From: Nelumbo lutea
Taxonomy: Eukaryota; Streptophyta; Magnoliopsida; Proteales; Nelumbonaceae
Direction: 5' to 3'
Assembly: GCA_022828595.1 (NCBI GenBank)
Contig: JAKGHH010000005.1
Span: 29,524,193 to 29,588,192 of the forward strand
Length of the DNA: 64,000 nt
The translations under genes were made by a program, and so were the position numbers. Positions 11,002 through 24,600 of the stretch are shown here, piece after piece; within the stretch, counting starts at the first letter, position 1; every line of letters begins with the position of its first letter. The notes beneath the pieces were generated by a model that saw only the letters and a list, made by a program, of their open reading frames with translations, searched no databases and had not been told where the DNA came from.

Positions 11002-11500
11002 ACATAGGAAAATATCAATACAGGGTAGGGTATATTGGTTTGTATCGATGTTTTTTCCTCTACTAGTAAATATGTACGTGCATTTGCACGTGACAGTATC
11101 TCCAAGACAACTATTTGCAATTTATGGGTATTTTTTGAATAGTTATAAGTGGATAGTTTCTTAACTGTTATAAGTGGACAGTTTTTGAACAATTATAAGT
11201 GGGCATTTTCTTAACTGTTATAAATGAATAATTTGAGTGAGAGTAAAAGGCATATATGCCCTTTTTATGCCCGTTATATGTAGATAAGGGGTAAAATATC
11301 TAATGAAAAATCCAGAAATTCGCTCTTTTATTAGTAGTATAGATTTTTTTATTCTGGTTTAGAGGGGTTGATTTAAGGCCTGGCCCATCTACCCCTGAAC
11401 CACTGTCTGACCCAAAACACCCCCATCCCCTGTAGGGTGTATCGGAAAGGCCCCGTCACGATACATATCAGTTGACGGATCAAAATTTTGAACCTTGTAG
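11002..11500. mobile_element. CAAGGTTCAAAATATCGA-family MITE, degenerate, split by a Helitron
   Basis: The right end (about 11490-11500, AAAATTTTGAACCTTG) and left part (AATATCAATACAGG near 11010) match a copy at 62277-62511 block by block. Shared pieces include GGTTTAGAGGGG-like sequence and GGTGTATCGGAAAG. The left and right halves are separated exactly by the Helitron at 11063-11343. The outermost left TIR is eroded. Confidence 0.6.
11063..11343 (-). mobile_element. Non-autonomous Helitron, 281 bp
   Basis: On the minus strand it begins TCTATACTACTAATAAAAG after an A (11344). It ends with a hairpin (ACGTGC, loop, GCACGT at 11091-11076), nine bases, then CTAG (11066-11063) followed by T. 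TC...hairpin...CTRR inserted between A and T without target duplication is the Helitron signature. No RepHel coding sequence. Confidence 0.85.
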
Positions 11501-11568
11501 CGGAAATTTATGGTTTGGTAAAATCTAATCATGTGGCATTACTATAGTGGAGAAATAGACTTATCAAT

Positions 11569-11592
11569 TATATATATATATATATATATATA
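11569..11592. repeat. (AT)n microsatellite
   Basis: About 12 AT units in the AT-rich stretch between the MITE and the invertase 3' end. The surrounding 11501-12524 shows nothing else that can be named. Confidence 0.9.
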
Positions 11593-12541
11593 GTGGAGAC
11601 CATCGTGTAGCCCCATGAAGAAAAAAAAAAAAAAAACAAGTATTTGTTACATCACTGTCTTTTTTTTTGGTGGTATTATGTAACATTACTCTCCATTATT
11701 TTCATCTTGTTCTTGCTATTTAAATCATGATTTTATTTGCATACTAGTGATCATTCTTATAATTTAGTTTCATAATTTAATTGCTTTCTAGCGTTTATTA
11801 TTACTAGTTTTTTTTTACTTTATTTCTTATTATTTGATTGCTTTATTTTATTCTCAGTGTGGTAGTTTTGTTTTCCAAATCCATTTTACAGAAGCTCTTG
11901 AGATGTCAAAAGGTAGAGATTGATTTTTAGGTTCTGTTCCTTGGATTAAAAATCTCCGGATCAGTGCTCCTATGTATTGGTTCAAGAGAGTGGAGAAAAA
12001 CCCTCATTTTGTGGTAAAGGTCGAGTGTTTTAGGTTTCCAGTTTTAGAAAACATCAGATGATCTCCAGAGAATGTTACACACCAATACTTGATAGAAACA
12101 TTTTACAATCATTTCTAGAGTAAATTTAAAATGGTATTTCATTAGAGGGTTAAAAAAAATAAGGATATTTCAATAGGTTCTATAGAAACCATAGAAATTG
12201 CAATCTCCTGGTGCATAAATTTGATTAAGGATTTAAGTTCAAAAGCTAGATTTGACTCATAATGACACTTGATGCATCCTCCATCCATAAGAGAATTAGA
12301 TACTGATTATATTCCCTAGCAAGGAGCAGAAAAGTTCACAGCAAGCATACAATCTGCAGTTGCTGCAATAAGTTGCAGTTCTAGGGTACATTCTGCAAAA
12401 AGCAGTTAATAGCATGCGAATTGCGGTATTAAGTGTTAATTAATAGAGAGTAGCCAGACAACCATAGCTTTAAGCCAGCATCTGAGACACTGATTGAGTC
12501 TAAGAATTTAGGAGTTGAAACACGAACATCAAAAATGTCTC

Positions 12542-12547
12542 TTTATT
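12542..12547 (-). terminator. Poly(A) signal of the invertase gene
   Basis: AATAAA on the minus strand, about 146 bases downstream of the TGA at 12695-12693. Cleavage would fall near 12525, giving a 3' UTR of about 165 bases with no intron. Confidence 0.7.
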
Positions 12548-12692
12548 TGAAGAATATTGTACACAAACCAGTCTTTTTAGCCAAACCCTACAATGATAAA
12601 TATTGCCAAAGAATGATGCTGTAACAAACAAAAATGGAACCTTTCGCACTTGTATCACACTTTTCATGCTTCCTTTTCTGTTTTCTGTATTC

Positions 12693-15600
12693 TCAGCAAG
12701 TCCAAGAGGTTGATCTCTTGATCAAAGGCTTCATCTGCTTATCCTCCTCCAGAGAGATCATTCCCAAGTGTGAAGGGTCTTCCAGCATCATCTTTGCCAC
12801 TAGATACCCAGCAATTGACCATGTTTGGAACTTTCTTGCCTGCTTACCAATATACCTCCCTTGCTTACCATCATAATATTCTGGCCAGTTGTCTTTCAGC
12901 AACCGGCTCTCAGCAAGATCAATAGCTCGTCTTGCAATTTGTGGTCGTCCCGTCTTGATGCATGCAGCCGTTAGCAGCCACAAAAGAACTGTCCCATGAA
13001 AACAGAAAAAACAATGCAAAATGCTAAATTTTTTATTGTGCATTTTTAGTAAAAGACAATGATATGGTAATTTTTAATACATCACCAGACACCAGTCCAT
13101 AGAGTTGAACTGGAAAATTTTGGAATAAGCTCCTAAGTAGCATCATACCAGAAATCATCCAAAACCCTTTTGTCATTTTGCAATAACAAGATTGTATACA
13201 TAATTAAAAGAATTTCATTAAGGTATCAAGAAAGTAGGGTTGGCCCTCTTCCTAAGATGGGTAAAGTTAAGAAACATGATGAACAACTTGAACATGACGA
13301 GTAAAAATGTCTGTAGATCGGGTTACATAGTAAAATTTTTTTGACCTGACCCTATCAGGTCAGGATTGCAGCCTTACTCGGGTCCCAGGCTGGGTTGGGC
13401 TAATCCATACTAAATCCAACCCAATGACATAGTATATAGCCTTTGCTGTATAGGGCACTTACTATTCATGAGTTGGGTGTAGGTCAGGCTTAGTATCCCA
13501 TTTTAATTAGCCTGCTCAAGGTTTAGTTGTTCAGGTGGAGTGGCTTCAGGTTGGGCTCAGGTTGAGCAAAGCCCATATCAGCCCCAACCCGATGACAACC
13601 CTATTGACAGGAACATCATCATCATCCATGCCTTACACCAACTATATGGGGTCCGCTACATGAATCCTGTTTCATCAATCCATTTCCTACTACTTGTACT
13701 CGTGTCCTTTTTGGTCTACCCCTAGACTTTCTAGCCCCTTCAATGTGTAACAAATCACTTCTTCTAACTGGAGCAGTTGGTGGTTTTCTATGCACGTGAC
13801 CAAACCATTTTAGTCTACTCTCTCATTTTCCACTCATCCATCTTGGCATTCATATTTCTGCCACACTCAATTACTGGACATGTTGTTTCTTGGACTGCCC
13901 AAGACTCTGTTCCATACAAAGTAGCTGGCCTTACAACTGTTTTATAGAATTTTCCTTTTAATACAAGTGGTGTTCACCTATCATATAAAAGTCCAGATGC
14001 ACTCCTCCATTTAACCATCCTGCTCTAATTCTTTGAGTGACACCCTCCTCAACTGTTGACCAGAACGTATTTCAAAATTAACACAGCAGTCCTGCTTAAC
14101 CTGAGGGCCCAGATCCCACAAAGAAGATTTTCCCAGTCAAAGAAAGAAAGCAGTTTGAAAGCAAGGCTGACAGGATTAAGCAGACCTACCATTTCTGGGT
14201 TAATTGCTGGACCCCAAATTGGTTTATTAACCCTATTACAGCATGTTTTTGTCTGACTCGGCTGGCAATATAATTGGCATCACCTTCTTGATCTAGATGA
14301 ATGATCAAGGGATGCATGCAATTCAACCATTAGTATTAATAACCGGTTCGTTCTGCCTGGTGATATAACCATAGCTATTACTTCACAACCATAGGTATTA
14401 AAATAGTTTCAGAAAAGCAATACTCTCTGGGTACAGCTCCCACTAAGTAGATTTTTTTTTATCAGCAAGGAAGAATTAATTTTATTAATCAGTGAAAAAC
14501 AGGTGCCAAATTACAATACAACCAACACTTCAACAAAGCCAAAAAAAACTACAATTGTGTCCAAAACAGCTACTGCCTATGGACCCCCTGCTTAGCTAAT
14601 GAATCAGCCATTCCATTTGCAGTCCTGATCCAAGTGAATGCAGCATTGAGTTTCCTTGCCAGACTTTCTCTCTCTCTCAGTGTGTATCTATATATCCAGG
14701 GACCACTACACCTTGTAGTAGTCCGAGAGATAACCGTTTTGAATCCCCTTCTACCTCCAAATTTTGAAAGTTTGCTTGCTTAGCGAGGTTTAGACCTTGT
14801 AACAGCGCTAGCAGCCCAGCCTTTATTGAGTCTCCTATCTCTAGAGGACCCGAGTACATTGCCAATACTTTCCGTGAACAATCTCTAAATACACCCCCTA
14901 TGCCTGCCAGTCCCGGGTTTCCTAAAGAGCTCCGTTTGAAGTTCAGCTTGATTTTATTGCCATCTGGAGGCTTCCAGTCCACTTTTTTTTATCTTTCCCT
15001 TTAGTGGAGTGTACAACTTCATTCCATGCTCTTGTTATGTCAGTCACTGAAAAGCTTTGAAAGATCTCCCACTAAGTAGATTTAACCTAGTTATAGAAAG
15101 TCGTATAAACTCAAAATTAAGGGCAATCAAATAATTTTAATTTCCAAGGGATGGTAAGATTCATCATGCAAGTTTCTGTCGTAGGATATAAGACTAAACA
15201 TAACAAAAACCTAGATGCATGATGTGCTACTAATCTCTACTCAAAAAGATGATTCTTTCTTAGTGTCTCCACAATCTTCAGGGATTCTCATTTGGCATGT
15301 GATCCTTTCAATAATAAACAAGAATTTTGAATTAAGGGGAAGCTCCTTTATATCTATCCATGTAAACATTTCATCCTTCATACTATGCTTATGATCCTAT
15401 ACATGTAGAAAGCAACCCCTACTAGATCCGAATCATGGAAACTACAAGCCACATCCCAGGCTGCCATGGTTCAGAAATCATACTGAGGGATACTTCTTTC
15501 CTACCATATCACACAAACAGGATTACCAACACTAACATCCAGAGCTTACCACAAGAAAAGAACAAGTATTTTGCTTATTGCATAAAAGCAATATTGATTT

Positions 15601-18600
15601 ACACTAGACAAAGATGGGATTTATTAGCATAATTATCGGAAAGCACTATGAAACAAGATGGACTAACCTGGCCAAGATCCACCATTGTGATAACTCCATC
15701 TCGTATTCTTGGGGTCACAACCGGTTACAATTCGCCATTCATGGCTTTCTAGAGTAGGATAGCTTATTTTCAGAGGCATTTCTCCAATCAGCTCTTGCCA
15801 GCGAGATTCAATAAGATCCATTATAGCCATGGACTGTTCAGGAGTTGCAAGAGAGGATAGAATAGCAACACAATTTCCTAAAGCAAACCATCGAAAGTCC
15901 ATCCTTGCAGGACTGACATTTCCAACGAAGTAGCCACCACGAGTTGGCATAAAATCAAAAATCCAATCTGGAATTGAATCAGGAATAACATTAAACTTAT
16001 TTACTGCAGTATGAGAATACTCCTCTGTTTTATAACGATATATGTCATTAAGTTGCTGGAAGTCGAGCCAAAAGTAATTCCGCATGTGAAAGCTTAAGGC
16101 GTGCAAACGTTTCACAATTCTCTCAATGAATTCTTTCCCTTCAGCATCATGCTTGAGCATCATTAAAGAACATCTTAATGCCATAAAGAATAGAGCTTGA
16201 ATTTCAATAGGATAACCATAGACACCCTGTAAAACAAGAAAGAAAGATTATCGATTTCTAGTGTTCAAAGGTAAGCACCTAGCTGCTAGTTACATGTTCC
16301 ACATAAAAGAAACAGCATGAACTAATATACCATCATGATTTTCTGAGTAAATCTAACAAATACCTGTAAAAAATAAATAAAAGATAACCTATAACTCAGT
16401 CAAGTGGTAACATACTTATCCAACTATTCAGAAAAATGTAAAAAAAAAAAAAAAATGAAATTTACAGAGGTCCAGTATGTAGCATGTAGACATAGGTATA
16501 CTTGTGTATAATCAAACAACTGATGTTTGCATAATTGTAAGAGAACACTATGTGGACACAGGATATAGTAAGGTAAATATAGTAGCTAATTGCTTGATGC
16601 ATAAAAATCTCATTCTAACGAAAATATTAGAATCCTCATGCCATGAGCATGAATGGTAACTGCTAATGAGAAAAGGAAAATATAACAATTTACCTATCAA
16701 AGAGAAAATAAAAATGAATTGAATTCTTGGAATTTTTTTTTTCCTTTTGGTCTCTGATTTTTATCTGTCCTCTTTCCGTTCTTATGATGTCCTTTGCATA
16801 GATTCCTGGAAGCATGTAAATGCAGAAACACCTCTTTGTCCAGATCTAAGCACTGGTAAAACTAACTGAAAGCAGGAACTCAACTAACTCAACTCAACCA
16901 AGCCTTTTCCCAACTATCTGGGATTAGCTGCATGAATCCTATTCCAACCATGGTGGAATAAAAATACCTATAGGTGTCATGTGGCCCGGCATGGCCCACT
17001 TTTGCAGGCAGCCACATTGTAGTAAGCAGTGCCATGCCAGGATGCAGACCTTAGCAAGCAGGCTGTGCCTGCCTGGCCCGGAATCCCTCAAGAGGGAAGT
17101 CCAGCATGGCCCGATGCTTGGGCCCAGCGGACCACGGGTGGCACAATTCTTCTTTAGAAAAATTCAAAAAAAAATGAAAAGTTAAAATAAATTAACAAGA
17201 TAGACAAGAAATTGAAAAAAAAAAAGATCTTAAAATTTTATTCCATCTGAACTTCGATGTATACAATTGCATATATATGAAACAATAAAATGAAATTGAA
17301 AAAACAAAATTTCAATAAAATTGGAATAAAATAGTAAGGAGGCCTGGCACAGCCCACTTACTACAGTGACAAGGCTGTGCTGGACTGCGGGTGGCCCGGT
17401 CCACTTTACAGCTCTAAAAAGTACCTAGCTTCAGGTGCCTTTTCAATAGGCCAAGAGGCAAATACCTAATTTTTATGAGGCATACACCTCATATAAGAAG
17501 CATCAAAATTGAAAAAAATAAAAAAATAAAATATATTAGTTAGAATACTCCCTAAAATTCAAAAAAAAAAACTTGGATTGTTTAGTTGGTTCTGATAGTG
17601 AAGTTCTTTTTTGGAAGGACATTTGGTTAGGAAAAGGCTCTCTTAAGGATAGGTTCCCTTCTAATCTATTCCATCTACTTACAAAAGCAAAAAACTGGTT
17701 TCTTTAGTCCACTGTGAAATGGAGGCTCTTGATGAATTGCTTGGCCTTTAGAGCTCTGTTTCTTGGATCCTTGTCTGACAAGTAGGAATGGAAACTAGGC
17801 GGGTATGGTATAGGGAACTCCCTCCCTATCTCTATTCTCCATCCCATAGCCAAAATCCCCTACCCCGCCACCCCGATCCTTGATTGCAAGAAAAGGAACT
17901 CCCATCCCCATCCCCAATCCTAGACATTTTAGAAATGGGATTATGGGGTCCTAGGGTTTTGGGAATTTGGGGAAATGAGATTATGGGAACCCTAAGTCAC
18001 CTTATATACTCGGGGGTACTTTAGAAATTAATATTAAACCTAGGGATATTTTAATAATTTACCACTCCATTGAGTCCAAGGACAAAAAAAAGTTTTCCCC
18101 ATCCTCACCTTGTCCCCATTTAAGATCAGGGAAACCCCATTCAAGGCGGAGCAGATTGGGGCCCCATTTTTTGGGGGGAAATTGCCATTCCTATTGACAG
18201 TCAAGTGTGGTCAACTTCTCCTTCAGGTCACTTCTCATGTGCCTCGTTCTTTAATTCCCTCCTTTCTTCTACTGAAGTAGTGTCCTTTCAAGCTAAAAAA
18301 GTATGGTGTAGTCCAATACTACCTAGAATTAGAGCTTTTTGCTGGGAAGAAATTCTCAAGAAGATTAACTTTTGTGGTTTGTTGCAAAAAAGGAGGCCAA
18401 ATTGGTGCCTCTCTCCTCATGTCTATTAACTTTGCCTTGACAGTGATGATATTGCAAACCACCTAATAATTTCTTGTTCATTTGTTTCTCACATTTGGAA
18501 ATGGTTTTCTTCTCTTCTTAACTGCAGCTGGACACCCCCATCTTGTGTTGCAAGTCTTTTTAATGCAAATTTCTTGAGACAACCGAAGAAAAGGGGAAGA

Positions 18601-21600
18601 GTAATGTGGAAAGCTACAAGAGCAGCAACAGTCTGGGTGTTTTGGGAGGAAATGAACAATAGAATCTTCCAAGAACATCTTAAATCTTGGTAGAATTTAA
18701 TTGACAGCATTACTTTCAAGGTTGCTCACTAGGTAAAGACTTTGGATTTGTGTGAATTCTCCTTTGGTGATATTATAAGGAATTAGTTTGCAGTTACGAA
18801 TCCTTCATCCTCAAAGTCTGTGATTTAGGAAAGTTTGTTTCCTCCAGTAAACCAAAGATTTAAACTAAATTTGATGAAATCTCCTCTGGAAATCTTGGTC
18901 CTTTGGGCATAGGTGGTGCGATAAGAGATGGAGAAGGAACAATTGTGGCATTGTATTCTAGGCCAATAGGAGTGGGTGACTCCCCAAGGGCTGAAGCATT
19001 AGCTCTCTGTCAAAGGTTGAGATTGGTAAAGCAATTGGCTCTTCAACAGATTGAAGTGGAAGGGGACTCAAAATTGGTGATAGGGTGGCTGCAAATAGGT
19101 ACTATGGGGATTTAGACTCCCAGGCAAAGCTTGAGGGAAATTACAAGCCTTTCAAGAGAGATTGGTATGCTGTTTAGCTGGGTTACAAGGTCAGCGAATA
19201 GTCTGGCTGAACATCTAGCTAAACAAGGGTGAATTATTCTGAGTTGAATTGTAATAGTATATCCTTTGGGGGTCAGAAACCCTAGTGTAAGGGATTGGAC
19301 TTGTGTTTCCTTCAAAGATTATCCAAATTCAATGAAAGTAACCATTTCCTATGAAAAAATCACTAGGATTTCCTTTTGATTCCCTAATCCAATTACAATA
19401 AACCAAAACACCCCTATATAGGCATTGTATGGACAAATTTCATACAACATTTGGGCCATTTTCTGGTGTTGATTCTTCATCCTCCTTAAAGCAAGGCATT
19501 CTTCATCATTTACAAATTATGTTATATGAAAAAAAATACAAGAAAATATCTACATTAAATAAAAAAATATCATTTTATTTAGGAAACAGTTGGGTTGCTC
19601 CATTGTGACCTAGGTGACCAGGGTTCAAATCATCGAAACCACCTCTCTGAATGTGCAGGGGTAAGGCTGTGTACATCTATCCCTCCCCAGACCCCACCAT
19701 TGGCAGGAGCCTCATGCACTAGGCTGCCTTTTATTATATTAAAAGCAAGGCTTTACTAACTAATTAGAAACAATTAAATAACTTTAAGAAGAATTGTTTA
19801 TTCAAAAGGAATTTATAAATTAGTTTCTTCTGAAAAATAAATTGAAACATATTAATCATCTAAACAAGGTATTTCTTTCAATTAGTATAAATAAAGTCAA
19901 GTAAATATGGAATATTTAAAATAAAAAGAAAAATTGAAAGACAAGTTCAAAAAAGGAGTTTCAGCAAAAGACATAATGAATAAAACTAAGATTTATAAGT
20001 TGGTTGTTAAATAAATACATATATACATACATAAAGGTATCTAGTAGCCTTGCTCTTAGAAACACTTGATAGTGTTTTTCTAGATCTTTCTAAACCAGAC
20101 AACCGAGTTTGGACTCCTCATTAGTAGTCTAGGCCAACTCCAATTTCCTTTGCGGCTCTAGATCTAGGTACCATAATTCTTTATCTCCCACTACAGATGA
20201 TATACCTCCCATTGTTGAGCCTTCTCCTCCTTTCGATGATCTTAATCTTCCAATTGCAATCTATAAAGGGAAGCGTCGTTATACCTCATCTATAGCTCAT
20301 TGTATTTCCTAATTTGTCTTATGATCAATTGTCTCCATCCTATAAGTCTTTTTTGGTATCTATTGGTGCTATTTACATTTCTAGAACAGTGCAGGAAGCC
20401 TTGTAAGTACCTAAGTGGAAGGATGCAATGAAAGTAAAGATGGACGCTCTTCTAAAGAACAATACATGAGAGCTAGTTGATCAGCCTAAAGGGAAGAAAC
20501 CGATTGGGTGTTTACAGTGAAACATAATGCTGATGGCTCCATTGAAAGATATAAGGCTAGATTAATAGCAAAGGGGTTTACACAGATATATGGCATAGGC
20601 TATTTGGAGACTTTTGCACTAGTAGCCAAGATGAATACTATCAAAGTTTTAGTATCCATTGCAGCAAATTTCTCATGGCCATTGTTTCAGATGGATGTAA
20701 AGAATGCCTTCCTTAATGGTGATATACAAGAGGATGTGTATATGGAGTTACTTCCTAGATTCTATAATACAAAAGTGGGGAAAAAGGTCTATCGGCTGAA
20801 TAAAGCCTTGTATGGACTAGAACAATCTCCAAGAGCATGGTTTGATAGATTTAGGCAGGCCCTTGAAAAATTTGGCTATGTACAAGCCCAATCAGATCAC
20901 ACCATTTTCATTAAAGTTATGTTTGGTTTGAAGGAAAAAGTAGGGAAAGGAGGAAAAAGGTAGGGAAACCTTTACAAACCTTGTATAGGTTTCCCTACCT
21001 TTCCCTTCAAACCAAACATAGCCTAAAAGAATGGATTCTTCCTTGACTTTACTTGCTATATATGTGGATGATATATTGTGGTGACAGGGAGTCCTACCCG
21101 ATTGACTCTCTTAAGCAATTGCTTCACCAAGAATTTGAGATCAAAGATTTGGAGAATTATGGTATTTCTTGGGAATTGAGGTAGCACGGTCTAAACATGG
21201 GATTTTTGTCTCCCAAAGGAAGTATGTTCTCGATCTTTTGAAAGAAACTGGGAAGCTATGTGTTAAACTTGCTAACACACCTATTGAACAAAATCATAAG
21301 ATAAGTGCAAAAGTTGGAGAACCCCTTGAAGACAAGGTTATGTTTCAACGATTAATTGGGAAACTCCTTTATCTTTGCCTCACATGACCGAACATTTCTT
21401 GTACAGTTAGTGTTGTTAGCCAGTATATGCATTCCCCCAAAACTACTCACTTTCTTGCAGTTGAGAGGATTCTTGCTTATTTAAAGAGATGTCCAAGCAG
21501 AGGCATACTCTTCAAAAATAATGGGCACATGAAAATAGAATTTCACACAAATGTTGATTGGGCAGGATGTGTTGATGACAGGAGATCCACCTCTAGACAT

Positions 21601-24600
21601 TGTGCTTTTGTAGGAGGAAATCTTGTCTCTTGGAGAAACAAGAAACAAAATGTTGTTGTTCATTTCAATGTTGAAGCTGAATACATCTATGGCAAATGGT
21701 GTGTGCCTGAAGTACTATGGTTGAGATTCCTATTTGAGGAACCGGGCATTGCTTATGAGAAGCCCTTGATGCTATATTGTGATAATCAGGCTGCTATTAA
21801 TATTGCTCATAATCTGGTTCAACATGACATAATTAAGCATATTGAAGTGGATCAACCCTATCAGAGAGAGTTGCTTCTCAAGAAGTGTGTCTTTCATACA
21901 TTGCCTCTAACATGTAGCTTGCTGATCTCTTCACTAAGGCAGCCCCAAAGACCAAGTTGGAAACAAATTTATGCAAGTTGAGAATGATTGATATCTACTC
22001 CCAACATGAGGGGGAGTGTAGAGTTGTAGAGCAATAATATGTTATTTATGTTGTTGTTAGCATGTTATTAGTGTCAGTAAGTTAGTTATTTCGGTTAGTT
22101 TTCAACTGCTATTTATTTATGTTAACAATAGAGGCAATATTGCAAGTTTAATATGTTTTAAACTATTAATATAAATTGCTGAGTGGGGCAGCAATGCGTT
22201 ACTAACCCACACCTTTATCTGAATTCTCTTCTCTTTGATTTCTCTCTCTTCTTTCTCTTCTATTCTCTGAATTTTTTCTTACTGAATTCACATGTAGAGT
22301 AGGACTGGTTACAGTCTCTACAAGACAAGTGATCAAACAGCTCCGTCCATTGGGTTCCTACTTTCTCTGTCCATACATCAGCCAATGGTGTCATTGTTGA
22401 CTTTTCAAAGCATGGGATCTAGGTAAGGGACTTCTTTTTCTTTGATGAATAACCTACTAGGCTACAAGGAACAGATAATTAATGGGGAGGAGTTTTATTC
22501 TGAACTAGGTTTTTTTATCCATTTGTGTTTAAGTGGTTGCCTCAGGCCTGCAATGTTTTATTTATATTTTTTTTTTCAGTAATGCACCTGTATATAGGGG
22601 GTGTATCTTTCCTTCATCCCTTTTAGAGATCATTTCTACGAGGGGGGGTGCCAAGTCCCACCTTGAAATTTCAAAATCTCTTATAAAGAGGAATAGAACT
22701 ATTTGGATAGCATGCGGAAGGATAACAGAGATATCCCAAATGCCTATCTCCTGCAAATCAAGAGAATTAATAGCCTACTAGGCTACAAGGAACAGATAAT
22801 TAATGGGGAGGAGTTTTATTCTGAACTAGCTTTTTTTATCCATTTGTGTTTAAGTGGTTGCCTCAGGCCTGCAATGTTTTATTTATATTTTTTTTTTCAG
22901 TAATGCACCTGTATATAGGGGGTGTATCTTTCCTTCATCCCTTTTAGAGATCATTTCTAGGAGGGGGGGGGGTGCCAAGTCCCACCTTGAAATTTCAAAA
23001 TCTCTTATAAAGAGGAATAGAACCATTTGGATAGCATGCGGAAGGATAGCAGAGATATCCCAAATGCCTATCTCCTGCAAATCAAGAGAATTAATAGCCT
23101 TACTGTGCATTAAGCAATAGGATGGAAGATGTCACCTTTTGAGAACTACAAATCTGAGGATTTCTTTGGAACCATGACAATCCGATTTGATAGCTATTAT
23201 AATGGAGATAGGCATGCTCAAGTTATGAACAATGAACTAAGATTGATCCAGGCCAACAAAAAGTGTGAGGATCTATAAAAAGGCCCTTTACAAATGATTT
23301 GATATTTCTTAACAATATACATTCCCTACATCCAAAGCAGGCAACCATTCAAAAACAAAATTCATCCTGTCTTTTAGAGATAAGGTCCAATCCATAAGAA
23401 GACTGCTAGAACCAGCAAACAGCTTGGGAATTCTTTTTCCTTTACTTCAAATATACAATTATTTCTCTCCTATATGCACCAAAAAACTGCGCATAGAACA
23501 ATAGACCATACAATATCACTTTTGGAACCAACCTTTTAAAGGTTAGTTTCCAGTAACCAGGGATATTAGAAATTGAGTTGCATTATTTGTATTTGCAAGT
23601 TAACATCTTTCAGAAGTATTTCCTTGAAAAAAGGAAAATTCCATTGAACTTAAGAGGAAGAAAAGAACTACTTCCTTGATCAAACTCCATTATTTGTTAC
23701 TGTTAATTGCAGTTTCTGCATGTTGGACTATTAACTAACTGTTTATTTTTTTTTAACAAATCTTAGCAGTTCTGAAGCAAAAAAAAAAAAAAAAAAAAAA
23801 AACAAAAACAAAAAAAACAAAAAAACAAAACAAAAAAACAAAAACAAAACAAAACGAAAAAAAACAAAACAAAACAAATCTTAGCGGTTACCATAGAAAA
23901 GGAAAAGGATGATTGACAGCATACCAACATCTTCCATGCTAGAGTTCAGAAATAATATGCAGTTATTATAGATGGTGGCAGTAGAATGATGGTGCTCTGG
24001 CAGGCATGTCGACAAGCTAGATTTGAAAACATCCAAAAGGACATCTCATAGACCATGTACATGAAGCATTTATTCGATGTGACCTTAATGCTTTTGTACT
24101 TTTAGGAAAATATGGCTCCCAATCACTGTTAAGTTTAGCTTTTGGTGCTTAGGATGGACTATAGTTTTTCTTGACAAGAATGTGGGTGTGTTGCCATCAC
24201 CATGCCAATTAACTACAATTCAAACTAAATGGGCACCTAATCACTGCCTGGGTCATTGGTTGTCTTTTCAACAAGATCATATTCCCTTTCCTTCTGCAAT
24301 CACAGAAATTGCTTATTCCCCACTTCCTGCTTAAACTGCTTATTTCCCTCTGCAATCACTGCCTGGGTCATTGGTCTTGAATTGCTTAGCTTTAGAACTA
24401 TTCCTTTCATTAGGTTTTAACATATAGACTATTTGTAAGGAACTTAGGAAGTGGTCAATTACAAGCAAACTGGAACAAGAGAGATTCCCTAGAGAGCATA
24501 ATTCTGGAAGAAATTTTAGTTACATAAAAAATATAACTACTGTTTCCCCTTCCTTCATAAAATGCCAATATCTTTCCCTTCCTAGGCACAGAAAGAAACA

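Larger units (their letters stand above)
12989..15667 (-). other. Invertase intron 3 (2.7 kb) with transposon insertions
   Basis: The donor is CAG|GTTAGTC at 15668/15667. The acceptor is GGACAG|TTC at 12989/12988, splitting a Val codon after its first base. It contains an RTE-type LINE end, a complete 5'-truncated L1 insertion and a probable MITE. The last 560 bp before exon 3 (15084-15667) show nothing recognisable. Confidence 0.9.
20100..22322 (+). mobile_element. 5'-truncated Ty1/copia retrotransposon with 3' LTR
   Basis: The RT region starts in broken frames ([16 protein letters not shown]) and becomes open at about 20508-20910 ([53 protein letters not shown]). After a nested MITE comes AIYVDDIL (YVDD at 21061-21072), then [20 protein letters not shown] and RNase H ([39 protein letters not shown]). 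A purine tract (ATGAGGGGGAG) abuts the LTR. Gag, protease and integrase are missing. Antisense to the invertase. Confidence 0.92.

Noticed and set aside
20097..20101. AGACA left of the copia fragment as the partner of AGACA after the 3' LTR (target duplication)
   Set aside because: Five bases can match by chance, and the element is 5'-truncated with no LTR start beside it.
22533..23120. Paired 82- and 88-codon frames as a duplicated gene
   Set aside because: They exist only because the 321-bp block is duplicated. No protein features, and both strands give similar-length frames.
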